Source of the DNA: Misgurnus anguillicaudatus
Lineage: Eukaryota > Chordata > Actinopteri > Cypriniformes > Cobitidae
Length of the DNA stretch: 64,000 nucleotides
Assembly: GCF_027580225.2 (NCBI RefSeq)
Contig: NC_073354.2
Location: forward strand, 30,462,001-30,526,000
Direction of reading: 5' to 3'
Every line of letters begins with the position of its first letter. The first letter of the stretch is position 1. The position numbers and the translations under genes were made by a program. The notes under the pieces are model-generated. The model did no database searches and was not told the origin of the DNA. It saw only the letters and a program-made list of their open reading frames with translations. Below, piece by piece: positions 23,501 through 37,739 of the stretch.

Positions 23501-26500
23501 TTTATAAATATAAATACTTAATATTTAAATATTTTTTTTTATTAAAATCATATATGCATGTGTGCATATTTATAAATTAAGAGTTTCGTTGCAAAACGAG
23601 ATAAATCCATTTTTTAAAATTTTTGTCAAAACACGTTTATTATTATGTTATCATGTTATTATTTTGTTTTATGGTGCTACTTAGCTGTATTTTTTAAGTT
23701 ATGAAGGTTTAAACAAACCAACTGCAGTTGAATTGATATTAATTGGAATGCACAACTAAAAAACGAGATTTCTGAACAATTAAAAAAACGGATTTATCTC
23801 GTTTTGCAACGAAACTCTAATTATTATACACAGTTTACACATATATATGATGTAAACAAAAACTTGTATTCTGCTGTAGATTAATCGCGATTAATCGTTA
23901 TGCATCCCTAGTTCAAAATGATCAATATTTTTATGCCAAGAATGAAGATATTTTGTACATTTATTTTAAAAATGTATATATTAAAAATGTATTATTTATC
24001 ATTAGTAATATGTATTGCTAAGGACTTCATTTCCACAACTTTAAATGGCGACTTTCCCATTATTTCCGTTTTCTAAATAGTTGCTAATATATTGCCTATT
24101 CTAAAAAAATCATACATCATGAAAAGCTTACGTATTCAGCTTTCAGATTGTGTATAAATCTCAATTTAATTTTTTTTACTTATGACTAGTTATGTGGTCC
24201 AGGGTCACATTAAAGGGCATTTTAAGATTCACCTGTCAAGTGTAAAGACAATTCTTACCTATGACCAAAGCCAAAGCTCCCACAATCACCACCAGGACGA
24301 TAAGCACAGGAGCCACCAGCAGCTTACCCACTGTAGAGTCATCAAAAACAAACACAGTTCTTATCTACTACCAGACCACAGGGGAACTGAATGGAGTACG
24401 TCGGTTTTCTCAGTAAGCCAATTGGTTAACGCGAACCCATTGACTTGTGGACCAAACGCTGTGTTTTATGGATGTGTGAGTGTAATACTACGGTTCACTG
24501 CTCTGCCCTGAGGACGCCTCACAAACATATACGCAAGTGATAAAGAGAGATATGCCAACTGAGTTGGCTTATAAACTACGATGGTCTGAAATGGTCCAAA
24601 CAGTACTTTTATTTGCTCTAGCTGTGCCATGACAATATTATACAATACTTATATTTCTATTCAAGGAGAACTGTGAGCTTGCAATCTACATTAAATCTGA
24701 AGAGAGAGACGAGGTGACACTGAATTAATAAACAATGATCAAAATCTCGATTTAGTTGAAGATGTGTTTTGTGTTCATACTCACTACAAACGGAGCCTCG
24801 GACCAGCCGTCGCAGATGGGGTTTCTCCGGCAGGTAGCGGTACTTGCATCCAAACACGCTCAGGTTGGAGGTGTGGTCTCCAAAGAAGCGCAGGTGCCTG
24901 TACTTTTCTCCACATCGGTAACAAAAGTTTGTGTTACACTGCGTGCAGGTCATGTGATCACAGCCTTCTGTCTTCTGAATGTGGATCTGTGGGTAAAGAT
25001 GGTAAACTATGGTTACCACAAAATAAATGTGGTTGTTAAACCATGGTTTTGCCAATAATAACCAATACACCAAAAAACAATAGTTACTACTACAAAAATC
25101 ATTGTTATTTTTTAAAGTTTGTATTTGTTTCATTGTTGTTGGGTTTTCATTAAAAAAATTAACCACAAAACTAAGCATCTGTTTTAAAGTAAGGTGGAAA
25201 TCAAGGTTTTTATTACTGTAATAAGTTTGTATATAATTTTCATATCATAATGGCTTATTTAGTTTGTTAATAACAAATAATGTTAATTCTCATCCAGGTC
25301 TAAAGTTAAAAACTGAAGATTTAATTTGTTTTGTTTATTTATATTTTGAGATTTAAAGATGCACTGTAAAACATTTCCGTAGAAATTACAGTATTACTGG
25401 CAGCTGGTTGCCAGTAACTTACTGTAGATTTTACTTTTATGTTATTTACTTTACAGTTTGTTCTAAGTTAAATGAACATGAACCATTTTCAGTCTTTATC
25501 TTCTACAGTAAGTTACTGGCAACCAGCTGCATAATTACAGCTAATTTTTACAGTGTGCTTACTGTTTAAAAGTTGCATAAAAAGGCTTAAATATCAAAAA
25601 TAGTATATTAGTTCAACTCTGTAGTAGTGTGTGGGTTTTGCGGTTTTAAAAGTATACTTCTGCACATGAATACCCTAATTTAGTGCATTATTTATACTGT
25701 AAAAAATTTGCTGTAATTTTGCAGCTGGTTGCCAGTAACTTACTGTAGAAGGTAAAGTCTAAAAATGTTTCATGTTCATTTAACTTTGAACAAAATGTTG
25801 CCAGTAAATAACATAAATGTAAAATCTACAGTAAGTTACTGGCAGCTAGTTGCCAGTAATACCCAGTAATACTGTAATTTCTACAGACATTTTTTACAGT
25901 GTAGCTATAATAACTTAAAAATCTAATTGTAAATATTTATGTTTTTATCTGATTAGTCGATTAATCAAAGAAAATTATCACCTGATTAATCCATTATGAA
26001 AGTCCGATTTATAGACGTGCGTAAGTTCTACGCCGTAGCTACTATCCGTAGCCTGTGCGTAGCTCTGTGTAGCCTGACGTGCACCTCACAAAAATGTTAA
26101 CAGCAAGTGATTGGTCCACCAGAACCCCTCCCGTCAGGTAAAAAAACTGCGTTATAGGTATTTCCGTTTGCGATGGTGAAAACAAAGAATGGTCAAGTTG
26201 AGGAGTGATTTATCTCAAACTCCAACAAAAGTCACTCTTTATTTACTTCCATCATTGCTGGTCTTCTCAAATCATACACAACAAGTTGCTGTTTCTCTTT
26301 CGTTTGTGGGTTAACTTGCCAAGCTTCTTCTTCTTTGACGGTCGCGCTGCTACTGTGGTTTCACGCATGGATACTGCCTACCATCGGTCTGCGCGTGTGT
26401 TTGCACATCGACGCGGACGACAATGCAAAAGTATAAATGAAAACCGACGCGGAACCTATGCCTTCGCGGCTACGCCGTAGGACCTACGCACAACTATAAC

Positions 26501-29500
26501 GAGCCCTTTAGTTGCAGCCCTATTATATTGCATTTCTGTCAAGAGATCCTTCAAAAAATTACACAATGCACCTTTGAATAATGTTGTTGTTTATTTTAAA
26601 AACTGCACCGGCAAATAGTTTCTTTCTTATTTAAAGCATAAACATTAAATCAAGAACAAACCCCAAATTTGCAGATGGGGCTTAATTATATAAAAATACT
26701 GTATATTATCATATAAATCATTCTGAAAGGTCTTAATAAATCTAATTTAATGCCATTTATCAGTTTTTGATATCAGTTTTACAAATACTTTGTTACCTTA
26801 CTTAAGCAAAACAATTTGGGGTATCTATACTTTACTGGAGTAATTCTTTTTCAGCCGACTTTTTACTTCTACTCCTTACATTTTAAAAATAACCTTGTTA
26901 CTCCCATTTCATTCCAGCTTGTCATCCTTCAAAAAAAAAGATCATTCATTTTGACAGCACTAATGTTTATTGTATATAGACAACCATATAGAGGTTATTT
27001 GTAAGCATGCCCTACATCAATTTTCTTGTCTGTTGCCCTCACAGATTCCTGCAGCTAAGCTTAGATGTACATTTACATTCCAATAAAGGTTACTGATGAT
27101 ATGCCTCTAAAGTTTGACTTTTAACTTACATGTTTACTTTTAACTTAAAAGAGTTGTAGCCTTCTAGATGCTGTGCTTTTGTTTATTCAATTTATTTATA
27201 GTTTTGTAGCAATTTAGTTCTGTTTTTGTTATTTCATAACTTTTTTTGGGCATATATAATATTACCTTAATTTGATATTATTTATATTAATAATGTTTTT
27301 AATTTAGTTTAAGCTTAGTTTTTTCCAGTTAATTCAGTGCTTCAACTTAAACTTATTTCAGTCACTTCGTCTTCGCACGAGACTGGAGTTGTTAGCAAGA
27401 CAGACAGCAGTTCCGGTGTTCAGTTTCATTAATAAAGTCAGATTTATCTTCGAAGTTTGCTTGTGTCTTCTTTTCCCATGATGATGACGACATGACAGCG
27501 ACATTACGAGCTCGTGTGATTTGAATTTAAGAAACGAATGTTTAAAACCTTGCAGGCTGAAAAATAAATCCAGAAAACCACCTATGTCGCTAAATTCAGA
27601 TGCGTCTTTTTCATTTGTGCACTGAAATAATTCACCTGAAATTAGGTGAGAGGGGTTAATAAGAGAGTTAATTCATGGTTATCTGGCTTATTAACTCTTT
27701 CCCAGCCATTGACGAGTTATCTCGTCAACTAAGATAAAACATTTGCATAAAAAGTGTTCCTGATGAATTTTTATGTTAATTTGCAATACCGCGATTATCC
27801 ACCAGATGGGCACTTACCCAATTTATGACAAAAAACTAAAGCCAAAACGTTATTTACTAATTTTAAACTTGTTTTGATAATCGTTCTGAATCTGATCTCT
27901 AACAAAATTCCTTCACAAAAATGCAATTATTTTAGCTTTTTGCTTAAAAAATTGTATTTTTAAAGAAAAATACCATATTTAAGAGTTTATAAGCAGAAAA
28001 AAAATATAGATAGGATGAAACTTTTTTCCCGTTTTGTTTGTTTATTGTTTGTTTGAAAGCAGAGGGTCTGTTCTTTCATTTGATATATTTATATGTTTAT
28101 ATTTTTTAGAATACATTTTTATGGAAGGCATATTGTGAAACTTTTGTGAAAATCACAAAAAATGCTGGCGGGCAACTTTTCAAAAAATGGCTGGTGGGGA
28201 ATGAGTTAAGATTGTTAGGTGATTTAATAGTGAAAGTTGAATGTGTATAAGCCCAATACAGGCAATAATATATGTAAATAAATGAATAAATACATTTAAA
28301 AAAGCAGGAAATCAGTCACAATCCCGCCAAGAAATTAAAATGTTATGCCATCCTGGCGCTAGACCTGATGTTAGCTAATGCTTTTACTAATGTTAACAAA
28401 TTCAACCTTAAGTGGTACTGCAAAATCTTATTTTAAGTATGTTTAAATATTCAGCTGGAAACTATGACAATAATCCTGATTAAAATAATTATATTTTACA
28501 TTGTGAGTCCCCTCTTTTCAAAATGGACCATAATTGACCTTTATAATATTTCTTTTCCCACTTCTTGCTCCCTTTTCAGTCAAAGCAGAGAGCAAGTGTG
28601 GCAGATTTACTTGAATCTGAGCCTTATATTCAATTATCGAAAGCCTAGAGCTTACAAAATGATGATAATGGGCTGAGAAACTGCATTTTTAGAGGAGAAA
28701 GATCTCAATGGAAACATTTTTTGCTCAGCCCTCAGGTATTTGCTTCAGGTATGCACACTATGCCAAGCACTCAAGCTTCAATTTCTCCAAAAAAGCATGT
28801 GCATGGATGGAAAAATAGTACTGCCTCACAGGAACGCCCGACACAGAGACGCTTATAAAAAACAAACGCTTCTGATATAATGTCTGTAAATGAGAAATGA
28901 GCCTCTAAAATGGGCATCATGTAAAATTCATGTCATTCAAAATCACTTTGCCCACAGCCCCGTCTTAAGATTTCCTGGAATGCCATGTTTTCAAAGGTTG
29001 CAATTAAGCCCGGAGTATTGTCTGTTTTTTACGTGTACGCAAATGTACACAGCCGAATGCATGTATGCGTAAAAAAAATGCCTTTAGAGTTAACAGCAGG
29101 AAAACACACAATAAACACATGCTTTCTTTAACATCCCAGATGACAATGAATATAATGACTACTTTGTCTGAATCTGGTTTTATTTGTGTAAAGCATATTT
29201 GTGTATACCTTGCAGCGTGGGCACTTCTGAGCGTTTCTCTGCCCGTGTTCGATGACGCTGGCCCAGTGACGCAACAGTTTATCTCCTTTCCTGTAGTCTC
29301 GACACTTCAGCCCTTCGTGCCAAGGTGCATGGCATTTAAAACACCAGACAAACTGGCACTCTGTGCACTGAATCTGTAAAGATACATTTAAAAAACTGTT
29401 AAGCAAATGCCCTTTCCAGTGACATGTCGAACCACATTTAAGGTGTCTGACCTTATACTTGTGTTCGGCCTTGGCGGATGTCTGTTGGCCGTGTCCCTTT

Positions 29501-32500
29501 AGTGATGTAAACAGGTTGCAATGCGGGCAGGGTTTAGTGCTCGAGTCCAGTAAGCTCAGCTCCAGAAAGTACTTGTATTTTGAAAGCTCCTCACTGGTCA
29601 GGTTTGAAACCACCATGGTCTCGTCCAAAAAACCACTGCACTCCGTGATGGGACACACCAAATGTACCCGACCTGCGTGAACCTCAAGAGAAACACAAAT
29701 CATAATGAATACGTGGACTTTGAAAAAATGGTTACATTTGATTTTTATTCTGCTAACTATATACTGATATCAGTTTTGTTTAGACGGACAATGAGGTAGG
29801 TTTGTTACTAGGCTACGTGCTGTTTTTTGGTGTGTCCTTTTAAATGCAAATGAGCTGATCTCTGCACATAATGACAGTGCCGTGGTTGGATAGTGCAGAT
29901 TAAGGTGCAGTATTATCCCCTTCTGACATCACAAGGGGAGCCAATTTTCAATGACCTATTTTTTCACATGCTTGCAGAGACTGGGTTGTTCTTTTTCACA
30001 TTTTCTAGGTTGATAGAAGGACTGGGGACCCAATTATAGCACTTAAACATGGATAAACTAAGGAGTTAACTAACGCTAACGTTAGAGCTTACTTTACTGT
30101 GTAAAATTATTGTACAATGTTAGCTACAGCTCCTTAACTCTTTCCCAGCCACTGAGGAGTTATCTCGTCAATTAAGAGAAAACGCTTCCCTGCCAATGAC
30201 GTGTTCTTACGGCAATCCATATTTCCGCTATTATCCACCAGATGGCGCTCTTACCCAACGTATAAAACACTGAAGCATCCTAAGACCAAAACAGTTCAAA
30301 CTCTGTGTATGTTTTGATTATAGCTCTGAATCTGACTTCTTACAAAAATGCATTTATCTCAGCTTTTTGCTCAATATTTGGTATTTTTGAAGAAATGTAC
30401 CCATATTTGTAAAGTGATAAAAGATAACAAAAGAAGATGGGCCTGTTCTTTCATTTTATATATTGTATGTTTATATATTTAAAGGCGCAGTGTGTAAATT
30501 TTAGCGGCATCTAGTGGTGAGGTTGCGAATTGCAACTAACGGCTTAGTTCACTGCTCACCCCTCGCTTTTGAAACGCATAGAGAAGCTACGGTAGTCACT
30601 GCCGGAAAAACATGTCATCTTCGAAGACAAATTAGTAAAAAAGTTTGTCCGTTAAGCGCTTCTGTAGAAACATGGCGGCACAAAATGGCGACTTCCAGTT
30701 AAGGGGACCCTTGGTGTATGTAGATAAAAACGTCTCATTCTAAGGTAATAAAAACATAACGGTTCATTATAAAAGGTCTTTACACACCCCTGATAATATA
30801 GTTTTGTATATTATTTTGCATTTCTGTCAAGAGATCCTTCTAAAAATTACACACTGCACCTTTAAAGAAGAAATTTTTTTGGAAGCCATTAAACTTTTGT
30901 GAAAATCATAAAAAATGCTGGTGCTTGCGGAGAAAGAGTTAAATTCTTGACTGGTTGCCAAATCCGCACAACGATGATCCATACTCAGTGTTATCCCTTG
31001 TCTTTTGGAAATCTCATTTTTTTATTTTCCGCAAGGTATTTGTTCCAGAGATCAGTTTAGTTGCTAGCAAGACTGATAAACATGACCAGACCCGAAGTTA
31101 ACTTTGGGCCAGGCGCGTAACCACGGTATGCACAAATCTGAAACCAGTTAGTAGAATGTTTCTGCTAACTTCTACTACTACAGTCTGATAATAATGATTG
31201 TTGGTTGACAAGAAACTGCAAATATAAGTAGTAAATAAAGTGTTACAAAATAAATCACTCAAAAATGTAAATTTTGTCATCTGTGTCCTGTGTTACTTCT
31301 GCATGATGGATGAATGTTTTGAAATCGTTGCTTAGAAAACAAACAGCTAGCTTGAATGATATTCCAAGTATCATTCCACAGAACAAAGAACGAACATTTA
31401 ATGACGTTAATAATGACCAAATTATTTTTGGATGACTGTTGCTCTAAAACCCGATGACGAACATCCAATGCAACCAGATAACAATATTACAGTATTAATA
31501 ATAATAATACACCATTAAACTTTCAAATGACTGTATGTTGAAACTTGGTTGAAAATGGGTGAAATCCTTAAGCATTAAGCGTTAGGTTAGCCCCACAGGG
31601 ACGTGTGGAAAGTCATTCAGTACTCTTGGATAATGGACAGCTAAAGCAGATACGATCTGTTTACACAACCAACTAAATTAGCCACAGTACAAGCAGTACC
31701 TGAGGTACTCACAAGGTAATGCTTAACATCTCCAACAATCCCAGAGGTAACATGTGACCCAAGCAGCCTCAGCAGGTAGAAATCAACCATTGAGACTCTT
31801 GCACACGCTATATGTGGTATGATTTGTGCACACTAACCTTTCTTGGTCTCTTAGAAGTCTCATGGATCAATAAGCTCCATGTTGTTTTTACTGTTGACAC
31901 AGCAGCAAGGGAACTGTGAATTATAACTATAGAAAACTCGACTCTCAGGGCCTGTTGTCGCACCTCCCCTGCGAGAGGATTACGTGCTCCACTGTTTCTG
32001 GGTTTCCCACCCAGCTTCTGTTGACCCCCTTTGGGAAGAAAGGATTATCAAGCACTATCATCCAGAGAGCAAACCTACTCTCATCCCTGCTATGTTTATG
32101 AAAGACTATCAACCAACAGCATTTCGGCTATGTTTATACAACAGCAAAGTACTAAAAACTAAAAAAACACGTACACAACAACCCTATAAAAAATATTCAT
32201 GTTAACACGGATCTGCACACACGACTAAAACGCTTTATTACATGTGCCAGGCCAGTAGATGGCAATGTTACTTTGCAAGTAAACACTATACATCAGCACA
32301 CATATTCTTCTACAGAGCGATAAATGGGTCAATGACGTTACGTTAACTATTTTGTGTCCTTATGGTTCAATTAAAGGTAAAAGGGTTACATTTTTTAAAT
32401 AAATTTGCAGATTACTTGCATACATTCTCTTTTTTAAGGACCAAGTCTAAAATTTCTGGTTTTATTTAATTTTGAAAGAATAATTGGGGGATAATTGTCA

Positions 32501-35500
32501 TGCGGTGTAACCAGTCTGTGTCAATTGGTGTAACTAGTATTTTTTTTAAATGAAAATCTAAATAAATTCATTAAAAATGTGGAATAAAATATAATCATCT
32601 AGTTTAGTGTAATATAATTTTTTTACATACATTTTACATAATTTGTCAAAGAATATTCGGAAAACAGAGCTGTCAGGACAAATATTACAAAAACGCATTA
32701 AAATTTACATTTAGAAATAACTAAAATTATATTTTAAAATAGATTTTTTTTTGATGATTACGATTACATGCCATCAAGGTGGATAAAATATTTAATATTT
32801 CTCATCTTTGGCACAATTGGTGGTTATACCATTTGACATTTTCGGGTCCATTTAGTCTTAACTTTCATAAAAATGGTGCAAATGTATTTTTTTGTTGCAT
32901 AAAATTAACATAAATGCACTATGTGATTTAAAATAAACCTGATGCATGCTTTTAAAACAAGTTTTTTAAAAAGATTTTTTAATTTCTCATCTTGCCAAAT
33001 TGTTTTTGTCACTGACCCAAATAGAAACAATCAAAACAGCGAAAGTATCGAGTAGTTAGCAATAGCTGCGTTTCCATTACCCTTTAAATTGCGCAAATTG
33101 ACATTGTGAATTGAAAATACGGGCAATGAAAACATGCCAACGCTTGCATGAGATAAAGGAGTATTTCACAAAACTGCAATGGAAATGCGTTTCTTCGCAT
33201 TTTCAGGTCACTTGATGCAAGAAAGTCACATAATTATTATTTGAAGATGAAGCGGTATGTACTTAAACCTCCCAAAACACCTCAATACGTATCTGCTCCA
33301 ACGTATAAGAGGCTTTCCTTGCCAATAATGTTTGGATAACACTCTTACGTCTCCTTCAGTTAAAAATAATGCTTAGTGCTGTGGATATTAGTAAACCTAC
33401 CAACATCAGTCAACGCAATGTTTGGAATGACTTATCGTAAGAGGAAAAACAAAGTTTATTAATGAAAACGCAGTCATTTCGCTAAAAGTTATTTGTCGAC
33501 ATTTAGAAGATACGCTAAAGTTTTGCGCAAATCTGAAATGAAAACGCAGCTATTGAGGTAGGCTTATTATAACTACAAGTGACCCTTGTAGTCTCGTCTC
33601 AAATTAATATAATAATATATAACTCTTAATATACAATATAACTAAAGCCATACATTTTTAAATTAAACATTCCTAGTATTTTGCATTGTTCAGCAAAACT
33701 ACACAAGGCACTGGAATTTATAGGGGGACTGAATCTTGCACTCCCCCAAAATGTCTTACTGGTTGATCGGAATGCAACTGGTTGACAGGTAAACAAAATT
33801 TCAATGATCAATAATAGTCATAGTAAACAATGCTATGCTCATGTGGCGGGTACACAACACATCCAGGTCATGTGGCGTCTTGTGCTCACAGCTGGCGAGA
33901 TTCTGTGAAGTCGCTCTACCTCGAGTTTACTTTGGGATCCTAATGAGATCTGGCACTCCCTTGAGAACCCTTACCAGGACACATGATGCTGATTGGTGAC
34001 AGCAGTGTTAGCGCTCCCCTGAGGTCACCCACCTGTCTTCTTTATACCTGTCAGCCTGCTGCTAATGGCCAATCACACACACAGAACAATAAGAGCACTC
34101 AGCACCCAACACAGGTGGTAAAATCCTCTCAGTACGAATGGCGAAGCTTGATTTTGAGCCTGTCACGTCACACACTGGCATTCTGTATTAACTTTGACGT
34201 GTTCCTTAATTGGTCTAGACCACCTATAGAGGTATTTTTTGGGGGGATATCTTATCGATGGAGTTTTGTTTGTAGTTCTACTTCAATAGATTTGAATATC
34301 AATTACAATTCTGCATCCTGTTTGCCTTTGATTCAATTGAGGAGTTAATAAAATATTCTTTTTTTAACACTGAATAGCGTTCTTTACAAAAGCACGACTG
34401 ACATCTGATAAAACACTTCAAGTCAGATTAAAACTATAATAAGAATAATGGCATTCTGTATATACCATGACTCACTTTTAACACTAACAGATCCAGTACC
34501 TGCCGGTCTTTTGAAACATTAGCCCGAAGAATAAACCAAAAACGCCTTTGCCATAGGCACCTAACATTTACACTGCCTGTCCAGTGTGCCAAGCCCAACA
34601 CAAAGGCTTGAAATAAGAAACACTGGGTCTGTGAAGTTAAATATTAGCTATTTAAATGAGTATATTGTGATGCAGACCTCTTGCCATCTTTATTCATTCA
34701 AAGTGCGCATTAACCGATCACCGCTTCCTTTCATCCGTTTCGTAACTATATTCAGCGTTCATCCAAGCTGCTGTATTTTGAATAGGATCATTATCTAACC
34801 TGCTTTTGATATCATGTCTCAAAAGGATTGCAGTAAAATCATAAAAAAGACTGATAATACTGACACTTAAACAACCTGAAGAACAACCAGAAACTAAATG
34901 TTTATGCATTACAACAATACCTAGCATGACCTCACTCAGTATGACCTGGGTGTAAAGCTGTTGAATATAATTGAACCAGACAGGTTTAACAGGTAATCTG
35001 CCTTTTAAAACCAGGAATAGCAAAACACACGCTGCAACAATGGGGGGCGTGGCCAAATATCTATATAAACAAAATTCTTTTTGGCAGTATCGTCATCTTC
35101 ATAATCATGCACATTCAAAACACAGTCATGACTTTCACCACACGCTACAAAGGATACTGAACTCACCCAAAACGGATGGGGTGTCAACAATACACGTTTT
35201 CAAAAAAAGTTAATGGGTTGTCGAGTGAATACCTTTTATTAACATATGGAAGGATTAGGGAAAACCACAAAGCAACTTAAAATGGCTCGAGGCAAGGAGA
35301 GAGACTGAAAAGAACATTCAAAAGCCACTTAAAGGGACAGTTCACCCAAAAATGAAAATTCTGTCATCATTTACTCGGCCTCATGTTGTTACAAACCTGT
35401 AGAAATTTCTTTGTTCTGATGAACAACACGGAGGAAGATATTTTGAGGAATTTTTGTAACCAAACCGTTTGTGAGCCCCATTCACTTTCATAGTAGGAAA

Positions 35501-37707
35501 AAATAATACTTTGGAAGTGAATGGGGCTCATGAACGGTTTGGTTCATCAGAATAAAGAAATTTATACAGGTAACAACATCAGAGTTAATGATGATAGAAT
35601 TTTTATTTTTGGGTTAACTGTCCCTTTAAGAACGGCGAAAACGGCTTCAATACAGGTGAAACGTTCTTGTAATAATAATCTCCGTCCGGCAAAGGAAACT
35701 TAAAAGAGCCAAGAAAAACAAACCACGAATAACACAAACAGGGTTCATAACATTTGTAACATGAGGAAGCCCGAGTTAAAATAGTCCGGTTATAAGTTGA
35801 TCCATATTACATTAAAACACAAACATAATAAAATTCACACCACGGTTTTCAATGCTAAGCTTATAATAACGGTTTGTAATTTGAACTGTCAGGTCCGATT
35901 TCACTAGAAATGCCAAATATTTGACATCATTTGTCTTTCATGTAAAGATAAGTTAGAAAGTTGCCTGCAATTTTATGTATCAAACTGAGATGGCAATATA
36001 GAAGCAAAAGTTATGGATTGCAACATTAAAAATGCAAATGCTAAAGCAACCCCCCAAAAATATACATTTAAAATACAGTAAACAAGCCAGCATCAAACGA
36101 ATAGTGATATATCGCATACCGATTGTCAGTGAACTACGGCTTTGTGTAGTAAATGCCGCTCTATCTGAAAGCAGGTGATGGCAATTTACTTCTAATTACG
36201 GAACCGGCTTCACTGACGAGATGCGCAATGACACTTGCATGCGAATTATCACGCATCCCTATGTGGCATTCACACCAAACGTGGAAGAGGTGGCAAATGC
36301 GAGTGATTTACATGTTAATTCAATGCATCCTGCGGTGCGGTAGGTGCGTATGGTGCGGTGCGAAGGGAAACGTGCGAGTTGAAAAATCTGAACTTTGGCG
36401 GATATTTGTGCCGCGTTAACCAATCAGGAGTTTGCTCTAGTAGTGACGTGATTACAGGGAGCAAACAGAGTCGAAGAAGCCCCTCCCATGACACCAATTT
36501 CCCGGTGAATGCCTCGAATGACTAGGCTTTTACTATTTCAAGCATCAAACTATTTTGTTTATAGACGGATGATGAGGTAGGTTTATTATTAAAAGTGACC
36601 ATGAACTATAAAGCACCAAAATTTTGTAAACTTTGTTGGAGAAGTGTTAATATGCTCAAGAAGCACTAACCCAGTCATGTAGGTTGCCATTGTTGTTTTG
36701 GTAGTCGTGCATGCCTATAGACGGAATGAACACGTGCACATCACCATTATCACTAATTCATTTTTACGTAGTTTACACGGAGACGTCAAGGTGTGTCATT
36801 ATCAGAAACCCGTAATCAAAAGTTTGCATTTTCAGGACCCCAAAAGACTTTAAAATTAATTGTCATGTAAACAACCTGTTAGTGACCACCATCTCTTCAC
36901 TTGACACCGAACAACAAAATCGGAGTGATACCTTTAGCCACCTTATACAAAATAGGAAATATCATTATCACATCAACCCCTGCTTGACCCCGACCAAATT
37001 ATTCACAGGCATAAATCTGATTTGGACTGCAGCAACAGGCCGGCCAGCGTTACTCGATTAGAAGATCCCTCTAGCAGGGCAATTTGTTTCCATGTTGCCT
37101 GCAGACCGCACGCAGACCTTTAAGTGAACAGTCATGTAATATAATTACAGCACAGAGAAGCTGAGCTGATGATTAGGCAATCAATTACAGCACAACTTCT
37201 CACTCCCCTTTCCAGGGACATGAATCACTGATATTTGACAGAAAGGCCTTCTCTGAACTCTCTTTCTAAGAACCTCATATAACAGCAGAGTAAAGGTGTA
37301 CAAACACCCATTGATGATGCTGGAGGCTCCAGACATACGCCAGACATCGTTGGTGGTCTCGAATCTTTGGGGAACCAATTTAGGAATGGTGATATATACA
37401 GTATGAAGAGTTCAGATGCAAAAGTCGCGATTAATCTATTGCAGAATAAAAGTTTTTGTTTACATCATATATGTGTGTGAACTGTGAATAATTAATAAGT
37501 GTATATATAAATATGCACACATGCATGTATAATGTTAAGAAAAAATATATATTTATATATTAAGTATTTATATATAATATAAAGTGTATATACACATTTA
37601 AACATTTCTTACATATATACATGCATGTGTGTGTATTTATAAAGTTATTATACAAAGTACACACACATATATGATGTAAAAAACTTTTATTCTGCAATAG
37701 ATTAAAA

Positions 37708-37739
<32 letters not shown>

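Larger units (their letters stand above)
20508..24258. other. rnf217: rnf217 intron 5, with nested repeats
   Basis: This 3.75-kb intron contains a three-deep nest of palindromic repeats (20640-21975), a second copy of the middle element (22314-22756), a truncated foldback B (22817-23450), an AT-rich GATTAATCGCGATTAATC-type repeat (about 23451-23912) carrying an insertion at 23580-23818, and a partial TGTGAC/GGTCCAGG repeat (about 23921-24211) ending about 50 bp from exon 5. No exon is visible in it. Confidence 0.6.
24987..29208. other. rnf217: rnf217 intron 3 (4.2 kb)
   Basis: The intron runs from donor GTATAC to acceptor CCACAG. It holds two small CAGCTGGTTGCCAGTAAC palindromes (25362-25556 and 25696-25901), a CG-rich foldback within a hAT-like repeat (about 25940-26530) and a TTAA-flanked element (27691-28209). 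The segments 26540-27690 and 28210-29208 are AT-rich and show nothing I can name. Confidence 0.6.

Noticed and set aside
24756..25058. Open frames on the plus strand over rnf217 exon 4
   Set aside because: They are antisense shadows of the conserved RING2 exon and have no independent support.
29660..29682. Alternative acceptor for rnf217 exon 2 at CACGCAG (exon from 29672)
   Set aside because: It would put exon 2 out of frame with phase-0 exon 1. The upstream CTTGAG acceptor at 29683 keeps frame and restores the residue spacing of the RING1 domain.
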